Part shown: positions 47,225 to 56,900 of the stretch, one piece after another | Position numbering within the stretch: position 1 is the first letter of the stretch | Layout: the number at the start of each line of letters is the position of its first letter | Assembly: GCA_049487715.1 (NCBI GenBank) | Contig: CP150569.1 | Coordinates: forward strand, 310,001 to 374,000 | Length of the DNA: 64,000 bases | Source: Pycnococcus provasolii | Lineage: Eukaryota > Chlorophyta > Pseudoscourfieldiophyceae > Pseudoscourfieldiales | Direction of reading: 5' to 3' | Made by a program: the position numbers and the translations under genes | Notes under the pieces: generated by a model | What the model saw: only the letters and a program-made list of their open reading frames with translations | Databases searched by the model: none | What the model was told of the DNA's origin: nothing

Positions 47225-48404
47225 GAACCACGTCCGTCCAAAAAGCACTTAGAAGAAGAGGAGGAGGAGGAGGAGGAGGAGGAGGAGGAGCTGGACGACG
47301 GAGAGGAGCACTTAAACGACGACTCAGAGGAATTCGACGACGAGTTGGACGACGACGACGACGATGACGACGAGTTGGGACGACGACGAGTTGGACGACG
47401 AAGAAGAGGAGGAGGAGTTTGACGACGAGCCAGTGAATGTTGAGCTCGACTTTCGAAACGTCGTAGCGCAAGATCGCATCGGCGTTGCGTCGCTATTGAG
47501 AAGATATCTGGACTACGACGCGCTCGATGCGACGGCGATGTTCGAGCTGTTTCTCGACCAGCCTCGAGTGGGAACTGTCGTTCGCACAGTGGCTGAAGGT
47601 GACGAAAAGGGAGACGACGAAGACATGCCGCTTCCATACAACGCCGACGAAGGTCCGGTGGCACTAGCGGTGCCTCTAAGCATCCAAGGGAAGAAGCGTC
47701 GTCTCGGCGACGTCGCCTCGCGTGCACTCAACCCAGTCAGGCGGTACATCAGAGCGCATGCACCCACGGTGGATACGAGAACACGCTTCGAGGAGGCGTG
47801 GGATAAGGATGGCACATTTCTCGTCGTTTCTGAACGACTCTACAACGCTCCCGCGGAGCTCGCAGCGCCGCTCGCGCAAGCGATATTCGATGAAGTGGAC
47901 TGGGCTGCGGAGGATGAGAAGGACAAGGCGAAGCGCGCGGAGTTTCAGGCAGCGAAGCGTTTTCTCATATTTGGCCGTTGCTATGAGCCTGACAACGACG
48001 GCGACGGCGGAGACAGCGACGACGACGACGACGACGAAGACGACGACGCGTCCGCCAAGCGCAAACGCAAGGGCAAGGGCAAGGCGAAGGAGCGTGCGCC
48101 TAAGAAGAAGCAGCGCAAGGCTGACGCTTCGGCGGGAGCAGGTGCGGATGACTCGCCGATGTCTCTTGCGGAGCGCCTCGCCTTCCCCCGTGCGGAGGAC
48201 TACGTGCTGACCCGGCACGCGAGCTGGGCGTTCGACTTTGCGGTTCCTCCTCACCCCGACGCGGACACCGCCTCCGAGGCGCGTCGCAAGGGCCCTCGCG
48301 AGCGTCGCGTCGTCGCGCTGGTGCTGCGCAAGCACGTCAAGGCTGCGCGTCGCGAGCTCGAGCAGCTTCTGGGTCCGAACGCAAGCGTGCCTCACCCTGC
48401 GTGA
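47162..48404 (+). CDS. BCCIP/BCP1-like protein, interrupted by a one-base frame break
   Basis: The likely start is the ATG at 47162 (MPKTKKSQKR), followed by Gly9-type and Glu/Asp runs. This frame goes off into Arg-Gly and stops at 47422. The conserved protein continues in the next frame, from about 47378 to 48404: VNVELDFRNVVAQDRIGVAS, LDQPRVGTVVRTV, then FDEVDWAAEDEKDK and RFLIFGRCYEP, and a C-terminal FDFAVPPHPD...VALVLRKHVKAA. This is the BCCIP (human) / BCP1 (yeast) family, which assists ribosomal protein uL14 and 60S assembly and binds cell-cycle factors. The acidic stretches of the two frames would match if the GGG run at 47377-47379 were one base shorter, so a sequencing error, allele or recent mutation is likely. 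A KRKRKGKGKAK signal is near the middle. Confidence 0.75.
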
Positions 48405-48693
48405 AGTATAACTAACTAAGGTGTTATTATACCCTAGCTAGGCGAGTGACGCCATAGATTTTCTAATCTCCTAACCCCGAATTTAATCTCCCTGTCCAAA
48501 AGCTTCTCTTCTCGGACCCCTAACCCCGAATGAATTTGTACGGGTGCGATTTCCAAAGACGCGTGGCATTTCCGAGCCCGAGCAGGTATAGTAGGGCCAC
48601 CATTTGACCACCATTTCGGTCGTCTAGATTTGACCATTGTGGAATTTACTCCCGAGCTCCTTCTTGGACGGATTGGAGTTTCATTGGAGTTCC
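48405..48693. other. Short intergenic region with repeated AACCCCGAAT
   Basis: CCTAACCCCGAAT occurs at 48472 and 48521, about 50 bases apart; similar words lie at 45859, 41384, 41425 and 52749. It holds the promoter and leader of the PqiA-fusion gene. Confidence 0.5.
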
Positions 48694-51600
48694 ATGGCGT
48701 TGTTGCACCTTCTTCTTCTGCTTCTCGCGCTGGCTCTTCCTCTTCCTGCGGTGTCGTCCTCATCCTCGTCGCATGCGCATGATGTCACGCATCTGAAGCT
48801 CCGGCTGTTCCCTCCTCAGAACTCAGACGAGTCCGCGCCCCTTTGTGATTCCTCTTCGGAGAAAGTCCCGAACCGTCTGCGCCGATGGCTCGCGCGCATA
48901 CGCATACGCGTGCCCGTGCTAAATGTCAACCTGCAGGGAAAAGCAGACGTACAAGTGCGCGACCTCATGTGCACCGGCATCGAACTCAAAACGCTCGCCG
49001 TCGTGCCAGTGCCGGGGAAAACGAGCCCGAACGAGGGGACGACAAACGATGATGGTAGCGAGGCACAAGATAGCAGACTCGCACTGCTCGCTCGTGTGGG
49101 CGGGCTCACACTGTCGTGCGCCGCGAACTGGCACGCAAGGCAAACGAGCTGGCCCCACATCAAGGCGAGCGGTGGTGTGGCTATAGCGCTTGGGTCGCCG
49201 GAGAAAGAGGGTACAGCGTGGATGGACGTTCTGAACGACCAACTCCGCGACGACGACGACGACGACGACGACGACAACATTCGCGTGCTCGTCGACGTGC
49301 AGAGCAGCACACTAATGCAGCAGCAAAGCTTGCCAGTCCCACACCACATCAACGTGAGTAGCTGCACGACGCGACTTGCGGTGACTCACCTGCACTTTTC
49401 CGGCTCGTCGAGCTGGATACTTGACTTGCTCAAGGAAGAGCTGGCTTCTCAACTTGAGCAGTTCCTTTCGTCGTACGTGTGCGACCAGACAAAGGCTTTT
49501 CTAACAAAGAATGGAACGGACATCGTGCAAGATTTCGTCAACCGCGTCGTTGCGCCATATGCACAAGAGCACGTGCCCGCAGTCTTTCCTGACAACGACG
49601 ACGACGACGGCAACAGCAACAGCAGAGAACCAAACAACAGCCACTTCGTAGACTGGACGCACAGTGCATACGCACGTGCCGCCGCATTTCTCGCGGACGA
49701 TGCAATTGGCAGCGAAGGCATGTCCGCAGCCTTGACGACGTGGTCGCGTACACTGCCACCCAGCGCGACGAGCCCGCACACAACGGAGGCAAGCTTGACG
49801 TTACCCATGAACGGACCAAGTCTATGGCACGCCCACTTACCTCTCCCCTCCTCCATCATTGCTGGAGGAGGCTCGGTGAAATTTTCTGCGAGCGACGCGG
49901 CGATCACCATTCCCGTCGACGGCGTTGCGCGCTTCGCGCCTCTCGTCGTCGATGGCGGCAGAAGCGCATCCTCGCTTCGTGGTCGGCTCGTGCTCACACA
50001 GCTCGACGTGCAGATGAATGTCTGCATCGACGCGAACGCTGGGTCGTCCAACAACAAGACGTCACAAAACCTTAAGGAGTCGTTTGGTGTGCGCGCATCT
50101 TTCGCATCGCCAATTTCTCTTGATGCTGCTGCCGCGCTTGAGGTGGATGCAAGGTTATGGCGCGATATCCAGCCGACACAGTATGCACGCGACTTTGGAG
50201 ACTGCGTCGTCCCAGCTCTGCGCGCAACCCGCATCGACAACATTGACGCACGTGGCGTTGCTCCAGCATCTGTATCCATTGTCGTGGAAGGCCGCAACAG
50301 TGAATCTGCATCTGGTGCACTTGAGAGGCAGATTGACGCCGCGGTAAGCAACATAGTGTCGTCGGCGCTTTCGGTGTACAGCCCAACAATCGAGGCAGCA
50401 TTGCGTGGCGCGTTGAACGGGCCATGGCGACGAGCGGCGAACACATTCCTGAAACAGACGCTTGACCACGCGCGCAATGTATCGCAACCTGAGCAATGCC
50501 CGTCTCCTTCCGCCGATGCTCCGCACTGGGACGCGCATGATAGTGGCGCGACAGGGGTTGTGCAAATTCTAGGATACATTCTCGCCATCGCCGTAGTCGC
50601 CATTCCTGTGCTGACATCTCTCGCACTTTGGTTTATCCAGTGCACGATCCGTTTCTTCGCAAACTTGCGAGAGAGATCGACTCTAGCTGATAGCACCGAC
50701 GTGAACGAGCCGCTGATTGATACCGCTCCACGCGAGGAACATGAGGTGGAAGAAGTGCACCACGGACGCCTTGGACGGAGAGGACGTGTGCTACGATGTT
50801 GCACCTCATTCCCACCAGAGCGGTCTCTCGCTCACCAAATGTGCATAAATGGCCGGGTTGTCGTTGAGAAGGAAGGCAACAATGCTGACGACGACGATAA
50901 GCATGACTTCTACGACGAAGATGATGAGGAAGAAGAAGCTGTGGTAGCGAGGAGGAGAACGAGTGAGAGCATGGAGATGAACAAGAATGCACCTTTTAGC
51001 GTTTGGTCAATCTACGCGGTATCTCTCATGCTCGCCGAAATTGCGATTGTTGCGGGACTGTTCTTGTCCAGCAACCTTTCGGTGGGTGCGGAGATTGGTG
51101 GGCAAATTCGAGTGGCGAGTGTGGGCAGCGGCGATGGCAACAACGCCACCGCCGATGGACACAGCGCACCTGGCACTCGCGGCGATCTGCCGGTACTTTT
51201 TCAATTCTCTCTGAAGAGTTCGGTGCAAGAGATGTGGACGTCGCAAGTGTACTTCCTTGCAATCCTGATTGGACTTTTCAGCGGTATTTGGCCATACGCC
51301 AAGCTTGCTAGCCTCGTGGCGTGCTGGATGATGCCGGTGGCATTAGAGTCGAGCAGCTGGCTAGCATTTTCCATGTTTCGACGCAAGCAGCTGCTCCGCG
51401 TGCTCGATGCCCTTGGGCGATGGAGTCTCGTGGATGTGTACGTCATGGCCATGATGATTGTCGCATTTCGCATAGCGATCCACGTTTCGGAGGATATCAT
51501 GCATTTGCGAAGTGATGATGCTGATAGCGGTGGCAACAGCAGCAGTTCGATGGCGAGTGTGCACCTGGACCTTGCCGTGAGCCCCGGATGGGGGATTTAC

Positions 51601-52677
51601 GGTTTCGTGCTTGCTGCATTCGTGAGCTTAGTGCTCAGCTCGGCGCAACTTCGATGCCACTACGTGATTGAGGAAGAGGAGAAGATGGCGGCGTCGCTGA
51701 TGCGGCGGTCTTTGGTGCCCGGTGCTTACGAAAACGTTTCTTCGGAGCAGCAGCAGCAGCAGGAGGAGGAGGAGGAGGAGGACGTGGGCAATGCCGAAGG
51801 TGGATGCGTTTCACACGTCGAATCGTCTTCAGTATCGCCCGCAACGGGAGACGATCTGCAGCTCGTCAATCTGCAACCCACATTTTCCCCGTTCATGCGT
51901 AGACCTGGCAGACTCGCATGCCTTGCCGTCGTGTCATTTTTCGTGCTCATCGCGAGCTTAACATGCTTTGTGATTGGCATGCGCGCGGCAACGGTGCGGA
52001 TAAGCTTCGATGGCGCCACGGGCTGGCTTCTCGACGCATCGGAGAAAACTTCACGGACTCGCGACCTGAGCTTGTACAGTCTCGCATCTGCCATATGCTC
52101 GGCGGCGGGAGCAAAGGGCCCGTGGAGTCGCCACGGAGCGCGCCTGATCCAGGTTGTTTTCATAGCCACCACAATAGTAGCGCCGATTGCAAAGCTCATC
52201 CTGACAGCTACATGGGCCGCGCTTCTCTGCATGGAGCGCGCGCTGTGTCCTTCGGCGCGCGCCACCGCCGCCGTTTACCGACCATCCTCATCGGCACCTC
52301 ACACGTTTGCTCGCGTGCTGGATGTGGTGGCGGCTAGTGCGGAGCACGCGCGCGCCTTTGATGGGCTGGATGCCTTCTTGGTGAGCGTTTTTGCCGCCGT
52401 GCTCGAGCTCAGCTTGTTCGCGCACGCAATCGTTGGGCACAACTGCGACGCGATTAACAGCCTTCTTCATCGCTACATGCATGTTGACAGCTGCTTTTCG
52501 GTGAAGGCATCTTACGTCGGCATCGGCGCGCCTCTTCTGCTCGCGTCACTTCTACTTGGTTGGGCAGGTGAGGCTTGCGTGGGCAAGCTCTCAGACGCGT
52601 GGCATGCGGAGGATCGCGTGAGCCTACAGCGCGTTGCGAGGCACCGGCGACAGGGTTCGCAGATGAGTGAGATGTGA
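48694..52677 (+). CDS. Signal-peptide protein fused to two PqiA-like membrane domains
   Basis: 1327 residues from the ATG at 48694; MALLHLLLLLLALALPLPAV is a signal peptide. Residues about 25-620 form a large lumenal/extracellular part with beta-rich LNVNLQGKADVQVRDLMCTG, later AITIPVDGVARFAPLVVDGG. Its alternating hydrophobic pattern recalls TULIP (BPI/LBP-type) lipid-binding domains, but the match is weak. A membrane helix follows near 640 (VVAIPVLTSLALWFI). Two PqiA-like units then each have four hydrophobic helices: unit 1 at about 770-935 with GIWPYAKLASL and LGRWSLVDVYVMAMMI (the RWSM/LDVF box of PqiA), unit 2 at about 1070-1290 with TIVAPIAKLILT and a diverged DAFLVSVFAAVLEL. Bacterial PqiA works with the MCE protein PqiB in lipid traffic between membranes. 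A lipid-transfer role is inference. Confidence 0.75.
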   Translation: MALLHLLLLLLALALPLPAVSSSSSSHAHDVTHLKLRLFPPQNSDESAPLCDSSSEKVPNRLRRWLARIRIRVPVLNVNLQGKADVQVRDLMCTGIELKTLAVVPVPGKTSPNEGTTNDDGSEAQDSRLALLARVGGLTLSCAANWHARQTSWPHIKASGGVAIALGSPEKEGTAWMDVLNDQLRDDDDDDDDDNIRVLVDVQSSTLMQQQSLPVPHHINVSSCTTRLAVTHLHFSGSSSWILDLLKEELASQLEQFLSSYVCDQTKAFLTKNGTDIVQDFVNRVVAPYAQEHVPAVFPDNDDDDGNSNSREPNNSHFVDWTHSAYARAAAFLADDAIGSEGMSAALTTWSRTLPPSATSPHTTEASLTLPMNGPSLWHAHLPLPSSIIAGGGSVKFSASDAAITIPVDGVARFAPLVVDGGRSASSLRGRLVLTQLDVQMNVCIDANAGSSNNKTSQNLKESFGVRASFASPISLDAAAALEVDARLWRDIQPTQYARDFGDCVVPALRATRIDNIDARGVAPASVSIVVEGRNSESASGALERQIDAAVSNIVSSALSVYSPTIEAALRGALNGPWRRAANTFLKQTLDHARNVSQPEQCPSPSADAPHWDAHDSGATGVVQILGYILAIAVVAIPVLTSLALWFIQCTIRFFANLRERSTLADSTDVNEPLIDTAPREEHEVEEVHHGRLGRRGRVLRCCTSFPPERSLAHQMCINGRVVVEKEGNNADDDDKHDFYDEDDEEEEAVVARRRTSESMEMNKNAPFSVWSIYAVSLMLAEIAIVAGLFLSSNLSVGAEIGGQIRVASVGSGDGNNATADGHSAPGTRGDLPVLFQFSLKSSVQEMWTSQVYFLAILIGLFSGIWPYAKLASLVACWMMPVALESSSWLAFSMFRRKQLLRVLDALGRWSLVDVYVMAMMIVAFRIAIHVSEDIMHLRSDDADSGGNSSSSMASVHLDLAVSPGWGIYGFVLAAFVSLVLSSAQLRCHYVIEEEEKMAASLMRRSLVPGAYENVSSEQQQQQEEEEEEDVGNAEGGCVSHVESSSVSPATGDDLQLVNLQPTFSPFMRRPGRLACLAVVSFFVLIASLTCFVIGMRAATVRISFDGATGWLLDASEKTSRTRDLSLYSLASAICSAAGAKGPWSRHGARLIQVVFIATTIVAPIAKLILTATWAALLCMERALCPSARATAAVYRPSSSAPHTFARVLDVVAASAEHARAFDGLDAFLVSVFAAVLELSLFAHAIVGHNCDAINSLLHRYMHVDSCFSVKASYVGIGAPLLLASLLLGWAGEACVGKLSDAWHAEDRVSLQRVARHRRQGSQMSEM

Positions 52678-53937
52678 AAATTTTGTGTGTAATCATGATG
52701 GACGTAAAGCTTCGTCTTTGCTTGTTTTGAATGTGGACGACCCGTCAAACCCCGAAATCGGGACGTCACATTTGAAAGTATGAAACATATCTGCCAGTTT
52801 GGAAGCCGACTTGAACCAAGGCTTTTTTTTTTCAATTCTCGAGATATTCCGTGTTTCATTTGCTTAAAAAATCATGGCTTCCCTGGAGAATTGCAGTGTA
52901 TGATGGTCCACGGTCAAAAGTACAAAAATACAAAAATACGGTCACCGGTGTAAGGTTTTCCCTGCAAATCGCTCAAGAAACGTCCGCGTCTCTCGCATAA
53001 AAATTACAGTATTGGCAAGTTTGTTTTCCCTCTTTTCAAGCTCTTTTCAAACCAAACCAAAACGCAGAGCCCAAATCGAGATGTTTGCGTAACCCTAACC
53101 CTACCCCGGGCCTTGATTGCTTTTCCGCACGCGGCACATTGGGCACGCCACAAACGCGCGCGAGCGGCCCCGCCAACCCCAGGCGGGGAGCGGCGGCCGA
53201 CCCTCCCTGGCACCTGGACCGGATCTTCGGACAAGGCGGTGGAGATTTTCTGCATCTCCCTCTGCTTGTCGACACCACCACCACCACATGGCACGGACGG
53301 AGAGCGAATCTGCATCTCCAGAGCAATGAGAGCACTACTTAAGCCCGAAGTAAAACCGCACCGGAACGTAGTACTTCCTACTATCGTAGTCGCTCTCACC
53401 GAGCCTTTTCTCCGGAAACACCACAGCAGACGAGACCACAGCAGACGAGACGAATCGCCCGACGGACATCCGGGCTATTAAGGGGCATTAAGCCATAACA
53501 GAACACAGCTCACACACAGTACCGGCACTACTATCATAGTAGCAGGAGAGACTATTACTCCGCCTAATCATAATAGTACGTCTACACGCCTAGCCTAAGG
53601 TGAACCTGAGATACGTTATCCACAGCCGTACTGCAGAGACACAGCCGTAACCTTAGACTACCCTTACATAAGTGGTTCTCTGCTCTCAGCTCTTGCACAA
53701 GTGGCTGGAAGCCTCTTGGAGTGTTCCGCCTTTCTTCCTTCTCGCGTCTTCATTCTTGTGCACCTTCCCTTCCCAGTGCTTTTTCCCCAACATACACGTC
53801 AGACCTTTACGGGTAGACTACAAGTCTTGCACTTGCTTATCACGGTCTCGTTTTCTGCAGACTTTACTCGGTGAACTGAACTGCGGCCCACCGGGAAAAC
53901 GAACCAAGCTCTTTCTAATCACTCTTGTCGTCTCACC
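52678..53937. other. Intergenic, 1.26 kb, no gene seen
   Basis: The left part is A/T-rich, with AAACCCCGAAATCGGG (52748-52763). The middle has CCCTAACCCTA (53093-53103) and GC-rich DNA without a protein-like frame. ACCACAGCAGACGAG is repeated at 53419 and 53435, CTACTAT-C-ATAGTAG is inverted at 53528-53542, and CTATCGTAGTC at 53382 recurs at 58102. The promoter of the ankyrin-kinase gene is at the right end. Confidence 0.5.
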
Positions 53938-56900
53938 ATGTCTCCGGAGCTCGTCGACGCGCTCAAGGAGAAGGACATGGCGCGCGCAGAACGACTCTTA
54001 AACGAACACCCGCAGTTCGCGCGCGTACCGGACGAAATGAAAAGACTGCCGCTGCACTGGGCGCTCGAGGTGTGCGCACCCATAAGCCTCGTGCGAAAAC
54101 TACTCGAGCTGTACCCAGAAGCTTGCACAAGACTAAGCGCGGAAGGGTGCTTACCCCTGCACCTTGCTCCGCAAAAAAGTACGTCGCTGGATGTGCTGAA
54201 GCTCATCCTTGAGAATACCGACGCAAACGGCATATACACCGCAGACAAGGATGGAAGGTTGCCCCTGCACTTCGCACTAGCAAAAGGTGCGCCCTTGGAA
54301 GTGGTAAAGCTCCTGCTCGACGTGCACCTTCCCGACGTCGCGTCGTTCGATTTCTCGACGCGCACGACCGACACGTCACCCCCGAAGACCGCGGAAGACG
54401 CGCTGACGCACGCCGACAGTAGAGGTTTGCTGCCGCTGCACTGGGCTTTGCGGAAAGGAGCTTCGCTGGACGTGCTGAAGCTGCTGCTAGACGCATACGG
54501 AGACTCCGCGAAGCAACCAGACAACGACGGCGAGCTTCCCTTGCACTGGGCTCTCGCGATGGACTCTTCTGTCGACGTCGTTAAGCTGCTGCTCAGCGCG
54601 CACGTCGACGCCGTGAAGCACATGGACAGAAATGGAAGGCTTCCCTTGCACTGGGCTCTGGACTTGGGTACGTCGATAGAGGTGCTCAAACTGCTCGTGA
54701 ACGCGAATCCTGGCGCAATGACTCACGCAGATAAACGAGGCATGCTGCCGCTGCACTGGGTTGTGGAGAACGGCGTGTCGCTTGATATTGTGAAGCTCCT
54801 GATCGACGCGAATCCTGCCGCCACGAAGCACGCAGACGACGACGGCATGCTGCCGTTGAATATTGCACTGCAGAGGCGCGCGCCGATGGATATGCTAAAG
54901 ATGCTGCTCGACGCAAATCCCGAAGCGGCTAAGCATAAGGCTGGCAATTCCAATCTGCCGCTGCACTGGGTCCTCGAAAACGGCGCGCCGCTCGATATTG
55001 TGAAGATGCTGCTCGCCGCATACGCCGATGCTGCGAAGCACGCGGACAGAAGCGGCATGCTGCCACTTCACATAGCTTTGGAGAAGGGTGCGTCGCTGGA
55101 CGTGCTGAAAGAGTTGCTGCGTGCAAACGCAGATGCCGTGATGCATGCAGATAAACGAGGAAAGCGTCCTTCTGACATAGATTTGGAGAAGGGCGCGTCG
55201 TTGGACGTGCTTAAGCTCCTGCTCTCAGCAAATACCGCCGCCGCAAGACTTGCGGACAGCAGAGGCAGGCTGCCGCTGCACCTGGCTTTGGAAAAGGGCG
55301 CTTCGTTGGATGCGCTAAAGCTGTTGCTAGACGCCCACGGTGAAGCCATGAGGGACGCGGTCAAGCACGCTGATAAGCGAGGCATGCTTCCCTCACACAT
55401 TGCCTTAGAGAAGGGCGCAACGCTGGACGTGATGAAGCTGCTTCTAGACGCGAATGCCGACGCCGTTACGCATAAAGATGTGGACGGCAAGCTGCCGTTG
55501 CATTGGGCGTTGGACAAGAAGCCTGTTTCCGCGGAGCTGATCGATTTCATCACCACGAGGTGTCCGTCAAGCATTGACATGGTTGACAACAATGGGCGCA
55601 CGCCGTGGAACATCGCGCTCGCGTCTGGAGATCAGGCAATCATCGACGCACTGAAACTCGTGAAGTACTTCATGGGGCGATACGAGCTGAATGAAGTAGC
55701 TCATCGCAGCAAAACATGCGTCGTGATGCTGGCTGACGACCGCCAGAGCAAAAAGCGCGTGGCGCTCAAGTTCATGTGCGATCGTGACCAATTTGACAGA
55801 GAGCGTAACTTCCGCAGGAGGCAAAAGATTGACGCGAAATTCGTCGTTGGAATCGAAACGTGCTACGACGAATGGTGCCCTCCCTTCCTCCACGCGGTTT
55901 GGAAGCGCTCATATCTTCATGGCATGCAGTACTGCCTGGTCATGCCACAGTCGAATAGAGGGTTGCAAGGCGCGCTAGTGAACGAGAATTTTGCGGGAAA
56001 AGACTGGCACAGATCTTTGATGGTGGCAAATGACATTACCGAGAACATGCAACACATGCACTCGCGCTACATGCGATACACGAACCGCATGGAATACACT
56101 CGTGGCATCATGCACGGCGGTATTAAGCCTCTGAACGTGATGTTTCTCGACGGGCGGTGGCGCATGATAGATCTCGACTGCTCGTGCACGATTGGACACT
56201 CATTTGGTAAAAAGAAGCCTTCGACAGCGTTTTGTGCGCCAGAGATGGCGAAGCTGCTGTTGGATGAAAAGTCGCCCACTGAGTACGTCGCAGATGCGTC
56301 GTACGACATATGGAGCTTTGGTGTTGTACTTTACCATCTGTGCACGGGCAGATCTCTGTGGCAATGCGATCAGAACGACAACTTAAGTCGTGAAGATCTC
56401 GAAAAGCTTGCCAAGTGGTCTAGGGAGGATGTCGAACGTCGCCTTAAAGTTCTCAAAGATTTGGAGATTGCGGAGATACGCGCAAAGAACTACCCCATAG
56501 CGAAGCGTGCGAAATCAGCCTACGATCTCATAGCATGGTGCCTCGAACCAGATCCTAAGGATCGCCCAAGCTTGCTCGCGGTGAGGCGTCACAGATTGTT
56601 GACGCATGGCAAGGGCAATCTACGCTCGTCAACGATCGTGGAGATGCAATCTTCATTGGTGAAGCAAGTGAAAAAGCGCGGAGACGCGCTCGTGAAATTT
56701 GTGCGTGACCAAGACTACACCGGCATGCAAAACCGGGCAAAAGTGGCACTGAAGTCGACGACGGAAACAGGTTCGTCGGTAGCTTACCACGGCATCGAGC
56801 ATGGTTCGTATCGCATGAAGTCATGCCTGACGTCTAGCCTGAATTACACGCTGATGGCTTTTCACGCGCTCGAGAAAGTTACCGGAAAAATTAAGTGCAC

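Noticed and set aside
49449-50804. 451-codon minus-strand frame
   Set aside because: Antisense of the lumenal part of the PqiA-fusion protein; no motif.
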